NCBI GenBank assembly: GCA_016873515.1
Contig: VGXB01000016.1
Location: 1 to 32,942 of the forward strand
Direction: 5' to 3'
Source of the DNA: Nitrospira sp.
GTDB taxonomy: Bacteria > Nitrospirota > Nitrospiria > Nitrospirales > Nitrospiraceae
DNA: 32,942 nucleotides
The position numbers and the translations under genes are program-made. The notes under the pieces are model-generated. The model was not told where the DNA came from, made no database searches, and saw nothing but the letters and a program-made list of their open reading frames with translations. Shown piece after piece: positions 15,645 to 25,110 of the stretch (position 1 is its first letter; each line of letters starts with the position of its first letter).

Positions 15645-16889
15645 CTACTCCGTCGTGAGAGAAAAAGGTTGGCCTATTGATCGCAATTGCAGGACTTCGG
15701 TCAAAATAGCTTCAGCTAGCCGCCGCTTTGGCATAAGTGCAAATTCTTTCTGTCCGCCGGAACGTGTTAGGATCACAGCAGCATTGTGGTCGCTGCCAAA
15801 TCCTGCACCTTCCTTCGTCACATCATTGGCCACAATCATATCGAGGCCTTTGGCGGCCAGTTTTGCTGTTGCATGAGCGATCAGCTGCTCGGTTTCCGCC
15901 GCGAACCCGATGAGAATTTGGGTGGTCCGTTTGGCAGATAACATCGAGAGAATGTCCGGCGCCGTCTCCAATTCAAGCGCGAATGCCGAACGGCTTCCCT
16001 TTTTGAGCTTGTGACCGGACTGTTGCTTGGGGCGAAAATCCGCGACGGCTGCCGCCATGATCACCACTGTGGCCCAATCAAATTGCCGAAAAAGCGCATC
16101 CGCCATCTCATAGGCTGAGACCACCGGAACGACCTTCACACCTGAAGGCGGGGTCAATGCGGTCGGCCCGGTCACCAGAATTACTTCAGCTCCTCGATCA
16201 CGAGCTGCTTCGGCAATCGCATAGCCCATCTTCCCCGACGAACGATTGGAGATGAATCTGACAGGATCAATCGCTTCTTGAGTCGGTCCTGCAGAAACCA
16301 GCACCCGCTGTCCAAGGCAATCAGCCTGTGAGACTACAGATGCCTGCAGCGCTTCAATGATTCGTGATTCAGCTGCCAGCCTCCCCTGGTGGATCCGCCC
16401 AGACGCCAGAGGGCCGACTTCAGGATCCAGCACGACGACCCCACGAGATCGAAGCGTCTTTACATGCTCAGCAACGGCGGGATGCTCCCACATGCCTCCA
16501 TCCATAGCTGGCGCAACGATCAGCGGACAACGAGCCGTGAGCAGCATGGTGGAGAGCACGTCATCCGCCAACCCTACCGCGGCCTTAGCCAGGAAATTCG
16601 CGGTCGCCGGCGCAACAATGACGGCGTGGGCACTCTCAGGCACAGTCAGATGTTTCATCTCCTCGTGAGCCTGGAAGAGATCGATCGTCACCGGTTCGCC
16701 GGACAGCACTTCGAACGTCAGCGGCGTCACAAACTTCGTTGCGCTGTTCGTCATCACGACCGATACGGACGCACCATGGCCCTTCAATCTTCGTAGCAGG
16801 GCAACTGCCTTAAAGGCAGCAATGCTGCCGGTGACGCCCAGTACAAGGCGCTTGCCATGCAGAAGAGTGGTCGATTGATCGACACCCAC
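15645..16889 (-). CDS. coaBC: Bifunctional CoaBC (PPC decarboxylase/PPC synthetase)
   Basis: CoaBC joins cysteine to 4'-phosphopantothenate and decarboxylates the product in coenzyme A synthesis. The N-terminal flavoprotein CoaC domain (about residues 10-185) shows LGVTGSIAAFKAVALLRRL, the His of MKHLTVPE, the PATANFLAKAAVGLADD block and the VAPAMDGGMW loop. The C-terminal CoaB domain shows VLVSAGPTQEAIDPVRFISNRSSGKMG, the nucleotide-binding AAAVADFRPK and MIVANDV segments. Two differences from E. coli stand out: Asp replaces Asn in the PAMN motif, and the position of the catalytic Cys loop reads LASG instead of ACGD. The start is GTG 16889, three bases after rpoZ; the length of 414 is usual. 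Confidence 0.94.
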   Translation of the reverse strand: MGVDQSTTLLHGKRLVLGVTGSIAAFKAVALLRRLKGHGASVSVVMTNSATKFVTPLTFEVLSGEPVTIDLFQAHEEMKHLTVPESAHAVIVAPATANFLAKAAVGLADDVLSTMLLTARCPLIVAPAMDGGMWEHPAVAEHVKTLRSRGVVVLDPEVGPLASGRIHQGRLAAESRIIEALQASVVSQADCLGQRVLVSAGPTQEAIDPVRFISNRSSGKMGYAIAEAARDRGAEVILVTGPTALTPPSGVKVVPVVSAYEMADALFRQFDWATVVIMAAAVADFRPKQQSGHKLKKGSRSAFALELETAPDILSMLSAKRTTQILIGFAAETEQLIAHATAKLAAKGLDMIVANDVTKEGAGFGSDHNAAVILTRSGGQKEFALMPKRRLAEAILTEVLQLRSIGQPFSLTTE

Positions 16890-16892
16890 ACG

Positions 16893-17255
16893 TTACTCCT
16901 CGACCGGAGCGTTACCTGGTTTCGCGGTATCGTCAACGTAGGTGCTCAGCTCTTTCTTGATTTCTTTGGCGGCTTCTCCCGTCATCATAGCAATGCACTC
17001 GGTTTTGCTTTCTTCCCCTCGCTTCGCTTCCTTTATTGCGTCCCGTGCTTCTTTACCAACCAGGTAAGAGATCTTGCCGCACAGAGCTTCATCGAGTGCA
17101 GCGGTCGCTTCTTTCGTGAACCGAGATGGACCGGCCGACTTTGCTCCCTGAGTCAAATATTTAGCCCGCTGTGAGGTAACGATCACCAGCCGGTGGCGTG
17201 AATCGAATTCATTGTGCGTGTACTGGGGCAACAGGCTCAGCATATCGACTATCAT
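16893..17255 (-). CDS. rpoZ: RNA polymerase omega subunit
   Basis: Omega assists assembly of RNA polymerase by holding the beta-prime subunit. The protein contains the RHRLVIVTSQRAKYLTQGA segment corresponding to the conserved helix of omega and a following acidic/alpha-helical region (TKEATAALDEALCGKISY). ATG 17255 is chosen over the upstream frame limit of 17297 because AGGAG lies seven bases before it and the product becomes 120 residues. The identification is supported by position: gmk-rpoZ-coaBC is a common bacterial order. The 40-residue C-terminal tail after the conserved region is Lys/Glu-rich and less conserved. Confidence 0.88.
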   Translation of the reverse strand: MIVDMLSLLPQYTHNEFDSRHRLVIVTSQRAKYLTQGAKSAGPSRFTKEATAALDEALCGKISYLVGKEARDAIKEAKRGEESKTECIAMMTGEAAKEIKKELSTYVDDTAKPGNAPVEE

Positions 17256-17268
17256 GGCAAACTCCTGC

Positions 17269-17991
17269 TTAGGTGGTGGTTGATGGATTTTGTTCAAGTG
17301 GCATGGGGTTTCTGTCTAGAATGAAATTCTGCTCAAACCAGTTCATATTTAGCCGTATCGTTCTCAGCTGCTCCGCGAAAAAAATGCTCTGCAACTCGCG
17401 CAAGGATTGTTCCAAATCGTCGTTTCGGACAATGTAGGAATATTCCCGGAAGCTCCACATCTCTTCCTTCACTTTCTGAAGGCGACGTTGGATGACATCC
17501 TGAGAGTCTGAGGCACGGCTCAATAGCCGCTCACGAAGCACCTCCAGGGACGGAGGAAGAATGAAAATAAAGACCGCTTCTTCAAACTTCTTCTTAAGTT
17601 GGAGCGCACCCTGCACATCGATTTCCAGCAGCACATCGACACCTTGTTCCAATTTGTCCATCAAGGCTTTTCGCGGCGTACCATACCAATTGCCGTACAC
17701 ATGCGCATGCTCCAAGAACTCGTTGCTCCCCAAGAGCTCTTGAAATGTATCTTCTCCGACAAAGTAATATTCGCGGCCGTTTATTTCTCCCTCCCGCGGT
17801 TTTCTCGTGGTATAGGAAATGGAGTGCCAGATCTCTGGGATGGATGCCACAAGCTTTTTGCAGAGGGTAGTTTTGCCCGCCCCGGACGGAGCGGACACGA
17901 TGAATAGTATCCCCCGGCGTTTCCACACGTCCTCCCTATCAACAGATGCAACATCTGATGGAATCATATCGGCTGCCATACTCCCCTTCAT
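17269..17991 (-). CDS. gmk: Guanylate kinase
   Basis: Gmk phosphorylates GMP to GDP. The P-loop SAPSGAGKTTLCKKL sits at about residues 33-47, followed by the GMP-binding SISYTTRKPREGEINGREYYFV region and the FLEHAHVYGNWYGTP and DVLLEIDVQGALQLKK motifs. A 25-residue N-terminal extension precedes the usual start. ATG 17991 overlaps the yicC stop (ATGA), favouring it over the internal Met codons. At 240 residues it is slightly longer than the usual 205-210, with extra residues at both ends. It is followed after 13 bases by rpoZ. Confidence 0.95.
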   Translation of the reverse strand: MKGSMAADMIPSDVASVDREDVWKRRGILFIVSAPSGAGKTTLCKKLVASIPEIWHSISYTTRKPREGEINGREYYFVGEDTFQELLGSNEFLEHAHVYGNWYGTPRKALMDKLEQGVDVLLEIDVQGALQLKKKFEEAVFIFILPPSLEVLRERLLSRASDSQDVIQRRLQKVKEEMWSFREYSYIVRNDDLEQSLRELQSIFFAEQLRTIRLNMNWFEQNFILDRNPMPLEQNPSTTT

Positions 17992-18866
17992 TCTACGTTC
18001 TGTACCTGTTCGCGAAGACGCTCGAGTTCAGCTCTCATCTGAATGACCGTAGTAGCCACAGCCGTATCATTCGATTTCGAATTAATCGTGTTGATTTCTC
18101 GCCCCATTTCCTGAAGGAAAAAATCTAGCGTTTTCCCCACTGGTTGAGTGCTCTGTATCGTCTGACCAAATTGTACCATATGAGCATCCAACCTGACCAA
18201 TTCTTCTGTAATGTCAGACCGATCAGCATAGAGGGCCAATTCCTGGTACAGGCGAGGAAGGTCTGGAACAGGTCCTTCCAACAACTTCTCAACTCGGCCT
18301 TTCATTCGGAGGAATGATTCCTGGACCAAAGTTGGTGCCCGTTCAGCCACTTGCCTTTTTAATCCACCAAGTGTCTCGAGATGCTTGGTGAAATCCTGGG
18401 CCAATAGTGCTCCTTCTTTTCTCCGCATCTTGACTAGGTCGTGTATCGCCAGGAGCCCAAGTTTCTCCACGAGTTTCGCGAGCTTCGGATCTTCAACCGG
18501 CTGATCCGACACACTGAGCAAGTCGGGAAACCCTGCCATAAACCCAATGTCGATGGAACCTCTGAGTTTCAAGCTGCGTTGGAGCGTGCGAAGCGTATGA
18601 TAGTACTGTTTAGCCAGCCCAGCGTCAAACTGAAAAGACCGTGTACTTCCACGATTCCCCTGCACAAACACCGTGCACTCAACACGGCCCCGAGCGCACT
18701 GTTCCTGGATAACTTTCCTGAAAGTCTCCTCAATCCTTCCGATCGATTTGGGCATGCGAATGGACGCTTCCAAAAACCGGTGATTAACCGAACGAATCTC
18801 GACAGCCACCGTCCCATCGTTCCAAACACCTTGCCGCCGGCCGAATCCAGTCATGCTTTTAATCAT
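17988..18866 (-). CDS. YicC/YloC-family endoribonuclease
   Basis: YicC-family proteins are RNases with DUF1732. The N-terminus MIKSMTGFGRRQG and RSVNHRFLEASIRMP are hallmark sequences, and the C-terminus QEMGREINTINSKSNDTAVATTVIQMRAELERLREQVQNVE matches the conserved DUF1732 end. ATG 18866 gives 292 residues, the typical length; the frame continues upstream into nth but the extra residues have no family counterpart. The ATG overlaps the nth stop (ATGA), and its own stop overlaps gmk. The yicC-gmk-rpoZ order is widely conserved. Confidence 0.93.
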   Translation of the reverse strand: MIKSMTGFGRRQGVWNDGTVAVEIRSVNHRFLEASIRMPKSIGRIEETFRKVIQEQCARGRVECTVFVQGNRGSTRSFQFDAGLAKQYYHTLRTLQRSLKLRGSIDIGFMAGFPDLLSVSDQPVEDPKLAKLVEKLGLLAIHDLVKMRRKEGALLAQDFTKHLETLGGLKRQVAERAPTLVQESFLRMKGRVEKLLEGPVPDLPRLYQELALYADRSDITEELVRLDAHMVQFGQTIQSTQPVGKTLDFFLQEMGREINTINSKSNDTAVATTVIQMRAELERLREQVQNVE

Positions 18867-19525
18867 CGATCGTGTTTCCCTTTCCACCGGCACAGTGCGC
18901 ACAAAACGCATTCTTCGCACCGCGGTCTCCGGGCCAAGCATACATATCGTCCATGCAGCAAAAGGCGCTGCGACACAGCTGTCCACTGGCGCTTGGGAAA
19001 TGCGTGTTGGAGGTCTTGTTCGATCTGTTCGGGTTTGTCCGAATCAGTCAAATCCAATCGCTTCGCCACGCGTTTCACATGCGTATCGACCACGACCACC
19101 GGCCGGCCGAATGCCGCTCCCAAGATAACATTGGCTGTTTTTCGCCCCACGCCTGGAATAGATGTTAGGGTCTTCATCGTCACCGGAATGTCACCATGAA
19201 ACCGTTCGATCACGGCGCGCGCGCATCCGATCAGATGCTTCGCTTTGTTCTTGTAAAATCCGGTCGGTTTGATCAGCCCCTCCAATTCCGCCGGTTCCGC
19301 CTGCGCCATCTCAAACGGTGTGGAATATCGTTTGAACAGGGCCGGCGTCACCTGATTAACCCGCTGATCGGTGCATTGCGCGGATAAAATCGTTGCCACC
19401 AGTAATTCCCACGGAGAGCAATAAAGCAGTTCCATCGGTGCTGCTGCCATGGATCGGAACAGAATCTTGGCAATTTCCGAGGAAGTTATTCTGGTCTGTG
19501 CTGTCCCTGAGCTTCGAGCTTTCAT
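18863..19525 (-). CDS. nth: Endonuclease III (DNA glycosylase/AP lyase)
   Basis: Nth removes oxidised pyrimidines in base excision repair. The helix-hairpin-helix LTSIPGVGRKTANVILGAAFG carries the catalytic Lys (GRKTA), followed by VVVDTHVKRVAKRLDL with the catalytic Asp. The C-terminal 4Fe-4S cluster loop has the expected Cys spacing C-x6-C-x2-C-x5-C (CLARRPRCEECVLCALC). LLVATILSAQCTDQRVN is the N-terminal family signature. ATG 19525 gives 220 residues; the frame extends to 19603 but would overlap hflX. There is no clear Shine-Dalgarno. The gene is 25 bases downstream of hflX and overlaps yicC. Confidence 0.95.
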   Translation of the reverse strand: MKARSSGTAQTRITSSEIAKILFRSMAAAPMELLYCSPWELLVATILSAQCTDQRVNQVTPALFKRYSTPFEMAQAEPAELEGLIKPTGFYKNKAKHLIGCARAVIERFHGDIPVTMKTLTSIPGVGRKTANVILGAAFGRPVVVVDTHVKRVAKRLDLTDSDKPEQIEQDLQHAFPKRQWTAVSQRLLLHGRYVCLARRPRCEECVLCALCRWKGKHDR

Positions 19526-19550
19526 CGCAGTGGTGCGATTGTGCAGCCGG

Positions 19551-21284
19551 TCATGAGCGAGATGCAAGGGCCAGCTCCCCGTTTTGAGGCTGACTCGGTA
19601 CATTACGAGTCTGTTCTCGCGAAATCCGACTCACGTGGGCATAGAGTTCAGCCAGCAATGGCCGCAAGGTGTTCAGCTGTATGGCGGAGATCCCGATCGC
19701 CTGGTAGCGCCTGCACAGTGGCCCAACCTGATCCGGCGGGAGTCGATCGCATTTATTGAGCACCCGCATGCGTGGAATCTCTTCCAGACCGAGGTCACGC
19801 AATATGTCAGCCACTGCGCTGATTTGCACATCAACATCAGCGGCTCCCGCATCGACAACATGGAGCAGCAGATCAGCCGCATGCAACTCTTCGAGCGTGG
19901 TCCGAAAAGCACCGACCAGTTCCGTGGGAAGATCTCGGATGAACCCCACTGTATCGGTCACAATGATCTCACGATCTTCGGGAAAGCGCAGCCGGCGACT
20001 GGTGGTATCCAATGTTTCAAACATGCGATTTTCCGCCGAGACCCGGCTCTTGGTCAGCACATTGAGCAACGTAGATTTCCCTGCGTTCGTATAGCCGACC
20101 AGCGACACGACCGGAAGACCGTGACGGTCTCGGCGGGCCCGGCGTTGGCCCTGATGCTTGGCAAATTGTGCAAGATCCCGTTCCAGATGGGTAATACGGT
20201 CATGAATCCGCCTGCGGTCCGATTCCAACTTTGTTTCACCCGGTCCCCTGCTTCCGATCCCTCCCCCAAGACGTGAGAGCTGCGTGCCTTTCCCCAACAG
20301 CCGTGGCAGACGATACCGTAATTGCGCGAGCTCAACCTGCACCTTTCCTTCCCGGCTGTGCGCCCGGCGGGCAAAGATATCAAGAATAAGTTGTGTACGG
20401 TCGATAACCTTGATATCGGTCATCTCGGCGATCGCGCGGGATTGGGCAGGCGAGAGGGTCTGGTCGAAAATTACCATGTTGGCGCCCTTGTGAAGAGTTT
20501 GGATCAGGACATCTTTTAATTTTCCGCTGCCCAAGAGGTACCGCTGGTGTCCGTCCGCCGTCCGCTGCGCGATGCGTTTGATGACCCGCACTCCTGCAGA
20601 ATTTGCCAGCTCGGCCAGCTCGATCAGTCGTTCTTCCTGTTCTGCCAACCCATGCGGTGATGCGCTGACCAAAATAGCCGATTCATCGCCGTCCTGAATT
20701 GATTGGTGGGTACGCGCCGCGTGCACCTCCGCTTCCAACTCTTCGATAAAGCGGTTGAACGGCAGCACACACTCGTGAAATGGGATCGTCTTCAGAACAT
20801 TGCAGAGCCGGCTATCTCCATCAGGCGGAAGAAGATGTGCGAGATGCACATGACCGGGATTCCCATCAGGCAACACCGAGAGGATGCCGATCAGGTCGAG
20901 CCGAAGGTACGCAAGATCGGTGAGCGTTTCCTGGCTCAAGGGCTGATCACGCAACTGCGTTCTGATCAGCCGGAGCCCTCGCAGCGACCGAGGCCCGGCA
21001 CGAAACTGCGCCGACGTCGCCGGCGACAGTGCGAGATTAGTTCCCACGATAATCTCTTGCACAAGCCCTCGGCGAGTCAGGACGATCGCGATGGGACGGC
21101 GAATATCGAGGGTCAGCTGGCACATCGTCTTGGCCAGCTCCGGCGTAAGAACCTTGTCATGCGGCACACGCCGACGATAGAGCCGCTCGATCGCAGATAC
21201 TTGACTTGCGCGCAGGCCCGTCAGCTGGCCGTGGACATCAGGAATGGGTAATCTCCTTGTAAGAGACCGATGGATGAACAGCAC
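19551..21284 (-). CDS. hflX: Ribosome-associated GTPase HflX (long form)
   Basis: HflX is a GTPase that splits stalled or hibernating ribosomes, notably after heat stress. The conserved glycine-rich linker GKGTQLSRLGGGIGSRGPGETKLESDRRRI precedes the G domain: G1 GYTNAGKST (about 397-405), the SRRLRFPEDREIIVTDTVGFIRDLP switch with G3 DTVG, and G4 NKCD. The protein is about 150 residues longer than E. coli HflX because of an N-terminal domain (about 1-200). The frame begins with GTG 21284, without a Shine-Dalgarno. A more attractive start is ATT at 21245-21243, seven bases after a perfect AAGGAG (21258-21253), giving I/M-P-D-V-H-G-Q-L-T-G and 564 residues. The 5' end overlaps tsaD. Confidence 0.93.
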   Translation of the reverse strand: MLFIHRSLTRRLPIPDVHGQLTGLRASQVSAIERLYRRRVPHDKVLTPELAKTMCQLTLDIRRPIAIVLTRRGLVQEIIVGTNLALSPATSAQFRAGPRSLRGLRLIRTQLRDQPLSQETLTDLAYLRLDLIGILSVLPDGNPGHVHLAHLLPPDGDSRLCNVLKTIPFHECVLPFNRFIEELEAEVHAARTHQSIQDGDESAILVSASPHGLAEQEERLIELAELANSAGVRVIKRIAQRTADGHQRYLLGSGKLKDVLIQTLHKGANMVIFDQTLSPAQSRAIAEMTDIKVIDRTQLILDIFARRAHSREGKVQVELAQLRYRLPRLLGKGTQLSRLGGGIGSRGPGETKLESDRRRIHDRITHLERDLAQFAKHQGQRRARRDRHGLPVVSLVGYTNAGKSTLLNVLTKSRVSAENRMFETLDTTSRRLRFPEDREIIVTDTVGFIRDLPTELVGAFRTTLEELHAADLLLHVVDAGAADVDVQISAVADILRDLGLEEIPRMRVLNKCDRLPPDQVGPLCRRYQAIGISAIQLNTLRPLLAELYAHVSRISREQTRNVPSQPQNGELALASRS

Positions 21285-22335
21285 TGTGCTGGAGCAACGG
21301 TCGGATGTCGACCTGACGTTCGGTTTGCGGATCGGTCATAAGCTTCTGCCAACCAACCAGCGCGATCATGGCCGCGTTATCCGTACAATACTCTGGTGGC
21401 GGCAATGCCAGCCGCACACCTTCCCGCGCACCTCGTTCGACCAGTAGTGCCCGCAATCGAGAATTCGCCGACACCCCTCCGACTACGGCCAGTGCGGAGA
21501 GGCCTGTGTGAGCAAGCGCCGCAAACGCTTTAATCACCAGCACCTGCACAATAGCCTCTTGGTAGCCCGCCGCCAGATCGGCTAGTTTCGCTGCTCGCAT
21601 ACCATCATCCAGTTTGCGCAGTGTATAAAGTAACGCCGTCTTGAGGCCGCTGAAACTGAACTCCATACTAGTCTTCCGCTGATGGAACTGCGGAAACGGG
21701 ATTGCCTTGGCATCACCCTTTCGAGCTAGCTGGTCGATCGCCGGCCCTCCGGGAAACTCCAGCCCCAACATCTGTGCACCCTTGTCAAAAGCCTCTCCCG
21801 CGGCATCATCTCTGGTGCAGCCAAGCAAGAAACACTCTCCCGTCTGATCTTTCCGATATAAGTGCGTGTGCCCTCCTGACACGACGAGCACGACACATGG
21901 GAGCGGGAACGTTGGATCACCCAGCCAAGCCGAGGCGATGTGCCCCTCCAAGTGGTTCACCCCGATCAGTGGGATGCTCAATCCATAGCTCAACGCCTTG
22001 GCATAATTCACCCCAACCAAGAGCGCGCCGGCCAATCCAGGTCCTTCAGTGACTGCAATTGCGCTGATATCGTTCAAGGACAATCGCGCCTGATTCAGAG
22101 CGTCCATGACCACACAGTTTATGTGACTGATATGAGCACGGGCCGCCAATTCCGGTACAACTCCGCCGAATTTCTCATGGACTGTTGTTTGGGACGCCAC
22201 CATGCTCGAGAGCACCGAGCCGTCATGCGCAAGAACGGCCGCAGCTGTTTCATCACACGAAGACTCGATTCCAAGCACGAACTTGAGCAGGCCCGTTTCG
22301 TGGGTTAGGGAATCAGCCGGACGGAGAGGATGCAT
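21238..22335 (-). CDS. tsaD: tRNA N6-adenosine threonylcarbamoyltransferase TsaD
   Basis: TsaD transfers the threonylcarbamoyl group to A37 of ANN-decoding tRNAs. The family start VLGIESSCDETAAAVL, the metal-binding pair in GVNHLEGHIAS, the nucleotide loop VVSGGHTHLY, and the FSFSGLKTALLY and GVSANSRLR segments are all present. The frame opens at GTG 22362, but that codon lies directly at the clpC terminator; ATG 22335 is preferred although it has no Shine-Dalgarno and still leaves about 19 residues before the family start. The gene heads a tight unit with hflX (overlapping), nth, yicC, gmk, rpoZ and coaBC. No convincing promoter was seen upstream. The partners TsaB, TsaC and TsaE are not in the window. 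Confidence 0.93.
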   Translation of the reverse strand: MHPLRPADSLTHETGLLKFVLGIESSCDETAAAVLAHDGSVLSSMVASQTTVHEKFGGVVPELAARAHISHINCVVMDALNQARLSLNDISAIAVTEGPGLAGALLVGVNYAKALSYGLSIPLIGVNHLEGHIASAWLGDPTFPLPCVVLVVSGGHTHLYRKDQTGECFLLGCTRDDAAGEAFDKGAQMLGLEFPGGPAIDQLARKGDAKAIPFPQFHQRKTSMEFSFSGLKTALLYTLRKLDDGMRAAKLADLAAGYQEAIVQVLVIKAFAALAHTGLSALAVVGGVSANSRLRALLVERGAREGVRLALPPPEYCTDNAAMIALVGWQKLMTDPQTERQVDIRPLLQHSAVHPSVSYKEITHS

Positions 22336-22361
22336 GGGTATAAGAATACCGTACTGTCGCA

Positions 22362-22404
22362 CAAAAACACCACGCCCCCTGCGGCTGTCAGCCGGAGAGG
22401 GCGT
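22362..22404 (-). terminator. Intrinsic terminator after clpC
   Basis: On the minus strand ACGCCC (22404-22399) pairs with GGGCGT (22377-22372), enclosing a second perfect stem CGGCTG/CAGCCG around a single base (22394-22382). GGTG and then five T (22367-22363) follow. It lies 33 bases downstream of the clpC stop codon and would insulate clpC from tsaD. Confidence 0.7.
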
Positions 22405-22436
22405 AGTACCACTTCGCTGATAATGATGCGTGACGG

Positions 22437-24863
22437 CTACACACCCGCCATGGCTTCCTCTTCGATAAAGGCAGGGGCACCGTCGCGCAGCACAACTTTG
22501 ACCTTACGGCTGTCCTTGAAGCGTCCCCTGATCAGTTCATCGGAGAGCGGATCGCCGATTGCACGCTGAATCGCCCTGCGCATAGGTCTGGCCCCATAGA
22601 GCGGCTCGTACCCTTCCTTGATGAGCCAGTGTTTGACATCGTCATCAACCTCTATCTCAATCCCCTTTTCCAGCAGACGGAGATTGAGCTCTCGGATGAG
22701 CATATCGAGAATACTGTACAGCTGTTCTTTCTCCAGCTGATGGAAAATCACGACTTCGTCGATCCGGTTTAAGAATTCCGGACTGAACGATTTCCGTAAT
22801 TCTCCCATCACTTCCTCCTTCTTCCGCCGGGCCGCTTCACCTTCGGTACTCTGGAATCCCAGCGAGACCCCTTTCTGGATGTTCTTGGTGCCAACATTGG
22901 ACGTCATGATGACGACGGTATTCTTGAAGTCCACCTTGCGACCAAGACTGTCGGTCAACACGCCATCATCCAAGACTTGCAGTAGCACGTTGAAGACATC
23001 CGGATGCGCCTTTTCGATTTCATCAAACAAGACCACCGAATAGGGCCGGCGCCGGACCTTTTCAGTTAACTGGCCGCCTTCCTCATAACCAACGTAGCCC
23101 GGAGGCGCGCCGAAAAGTCTGGAGCTCGTAAACTTCTCCTGATACTCGGACATATCCACACGAATTAGGGCATCTTCGCTGTTAAACAGGAACTCCGCCA
23201 GTGTTCTTGCCAGTTCAGTTTTCCCAACTCCGGTCGGTCCCATAAAGATAAACGAGCCAATAGGCTTCTTCGTTTCCTTCAAGCCGGCACGAGACCGACG
23301 AATGGCGCGCGCGACCGCAGAGATCGCTTCATTTTGGCCGATCACCCGCTTATGGAGAAATTCCTCCATCCGCAACAGCTTATTCGATTCCTCTTCTTCC
23401 AGCTTGAAAAGTGGAATGCCAGTCATCTTGGATACCACGTATGCGACGTCTTCTTTTCCGATTACTGGCTTATTCTTTTCCTGATTTTTCTTCCACTCCC
23501 GCTTGGATTCATCCAATAGCTTGCGCAGCCGCTCTTCCTCTTCCCGATACTGCACCGCCACCTCGAAATTTTGCATCGAGATTGACTGTTCTTTCTCTTG
23601 CGATACCTTCTTAAGTTCCTGCTCCATCGCCTTCAATTCGGAGGGCAATGCGTAGGCTTGCAACTTCGCGCGCGAGCCCGTCTCATCAATCAGGTCAATC
23701 GCCTTATCAGGGAAAAAACGGTCGGTAATGTACCGTTCCGATAACTTGGCGGCTTCGACAATGGCGCCTTCAGTAATCTCGACACCGTGGTGTTCCTCAT
23801 ATCGATCCCGCAATCCTTGGATAATCCGGATAGTTTCATCGATGCTGGGCGGCTGCACGTGGATCGGCTGGAACCGGCGCTTCAACGCACCGTCTTTTTC
23901 AATGTGTTTCCGGTATTCATCCAACGTCGTAGCCCCGATGCACTGGATCTCCCCTCGAGACAAGGCAGGCTTGAGCATGTTGGAAGCATCGATCGACCCC
24001 TCCGCCGCGCCAGCTCCAACCAGCGTGTGCAACTCATCGATGAAAATGATAATGTTACTGGCGTGCACGATCTCCTTCATAACCACCTTGAGCCGCTCTT
24101 CAAATTGGCCGCGATACTTCGTGCCAGCGACAAGCGAGCCAAGATCCAGCGCAATGATCCGTCGTGACAGAAGATTATCGGGAACCTCCGACTGTATGAT
24201 CCGCTGAGCCAGGCCTTCGACGATCGCCGTCTTGCCGACGCCGGACTCGCCGATGAGCACGGGATTATTCTTGCTCCGCCGGCTGAGGATTTGCAGAACT
24301 CGTTCAATTTCGTCGGACCGGCCGATCACCGGATCCAACTGACCCTCCTGGGCCAGTTGGGTCAGATCGCGACCAAATTCATCCAATGCCGGCGTATTGC
24401 TCTTTCGATCCCGCTCCCGAGGAGCGGACTTTCTCAAGAAGGTCACCGTCAATTGGCGTGCGGTGAGCAAGTTCGCACCCAGGCTACGAAGGATTTTACC
24501 CCCGATTCCTTCCTCTTCTCGCAACAACCCCAACAGGAGATGTTCACTCCCGATATGGTTATGCCCGAGCAGCCGAGCCTCTTCGACGCCATACTCGATA
24601 ACTTTCTTCACCCGAGGGCTAAAGGGGATTTCGCCAAACGTCATGGTCGTTCCCCCGCCCGGTAAATTTCGTTCAATTTCCAGTCGGATTTGCTCAGTAG
24701 ATAGGCTCATTTTCTTCAAAATCATCAACGCAATGCCGTCAGACTCCCGGAGAATCGCCAAGATAAGATGCTCAGTCCCCAGATAGTCATTCTGGTGGCG
24801 CTCCGCTTCCTCACGCGCGAGAATGATGATTTTACGACCTTTGTCCGTGAATCGTTCGAACAT
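22437..24863 (-). CDS. clpC: ATP-dependent Clp protease ATP-binding subunit ClpC
   Basis: ClpC is a two-ring AAA+ unfoldase that feeds ClpP and disaggregates proteins. The N domain has two Clp_N repeats (residues about 1-140: [20 protein letters not shown]). The first AAA+ domain has Walker A GESGVGKT at about 205-212 and Walker [11 protein letters not shown] at about 271-280. A UVR-type middle segment ([18 protein letters not shown]) lies near 430-450 and distinguishes ClpC from ClpA/ClpB. The second AAA+ domain carries GPTGVGKTE and [16 protein letters not shown], followed by the D2-small domain. The 808-residue length is normal. GGGAGGAG precedes ATG 24863. No ctsR, mcsA or mcsB is adjacent, so the Firmicutes-type regulation is not evident. 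Confidence 0.97.
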   Translation of the reverse strand: MFERFTDKGRKIIILAREEAERHQNDYLGTEHLILAILRESDGIALMILKKMSLSTEQIRLEIERNLPGGGTTMTFGEIPFSPRVKKVIEYGVEEARLLGHNHIGSEHLLLGLLREEEGIGGKILRSLGANLLTARQLTVTFLRKSAPRERDRKSNTPALDEFGRDLTQLAQEGQLDPVIGRSDEIERVLQILSRRSKNNPVLIGESGVGKTAIVEGLAQRIIQSEVPDNLLSRRIIALDLGSLVAGTKYRGQFEERLKVVMKEIVHASNIIIFIDELHTLVGAGAAEGSIDASNMLKPALSRGEIQCIGATTLDEYRKHIEKDGALKRRFQPIHVQPPSIDETIRIIQGLRDRYEEHHGVEITEGAIVEAAKLSERYITDRFFPDKAIDLIDETGSRAKLQAYALPSELKAMEQELKKVSQEKEQSISMQNFEVAVQYREEEERLRKLLDESKREWKKNQEKNKPVIGKEDVAYVVSKMTGIPLFKLEEEESNKLLRMEEFLHKRVIGQNEAISAVARAIRRSRAGLKETKKPIGSFIFMGPTGVGKTELARTLAEFLFNSEDALIRVDMSEYQEKFTSSRLFGAPPGYVGYEEGGQLTEKVRRRPYSVVLFDEIEKAHPDVFNVLLQVLDDGVLTDSLGRKVDFKNTVVIMTSNVGTKNIQKGVSLGFQSTEGEAARRKKEEVMGELRKSFSPEFLNRIDEVVIFHQLEKEQLYSILDMLIRELNLRLLEKGIEIEVDDDVKHWLIKEGYEPLYGARPMRRAIQRAIGDPLSDELIRGRFKDSRKVKVVLRDGAPAFIEEEAMAGV

Positions 24864-24928
24864 CCTATCTCCTCCCGTGGATGAACGTACGGCCCCTCTC
24901 GATCTAACTCATGGAAATACTTGGTCTC

Positions 24929-24957
24929 AGTTTAACCACAGGATCTATAAGAGTCAA
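24929..24957 (-). promoter_or_regulatory. Sigma70-like promoter for clpC
   Basis: On the minus strand TTGACT (24957-24952) is followed after 17 bases by TAAACT (24934-24929). The predicted start lies about 60 bases upstream of the clpC ATG. No CIRCE-type inverted repeat or CtsR-type heptad repeat was recognised around it. Confidence 0.5.
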
Positions 24958-25044
24958 GGTTGAGAGAAAACGTTCGCCAACTTCAGATGCCGACAGAACT
25001 CACCTTGCTCATCTTTTCACGACACCTGTGGGCGCCTCTTCGCG

Positions 25045-25073
25045 TTGACAGTCCGGAATCGTCCCGATAGAAT
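25045..25073 (+). promoter_or_regulatory. Sigma70-like promoter for nadK
   Basis: TTGACA at 25045-25050 is followed after exactly 17 bases by TAGAAT at 25068-25073, close to the full consensus. Transcription would start near 25080, giving a leader of about 30 bases before the ATG at 25111. Confidence 0.65.
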
Positions 25074-25110
25074 CCTCCACCATTTTATCCAACCGTCATC
25101 TCTATCCACC

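Noticed and set aside
20703-21251. 182-residue plus-strand frame
   Set aside because: It lies opposite hflX and its translation has no recognisable motif.
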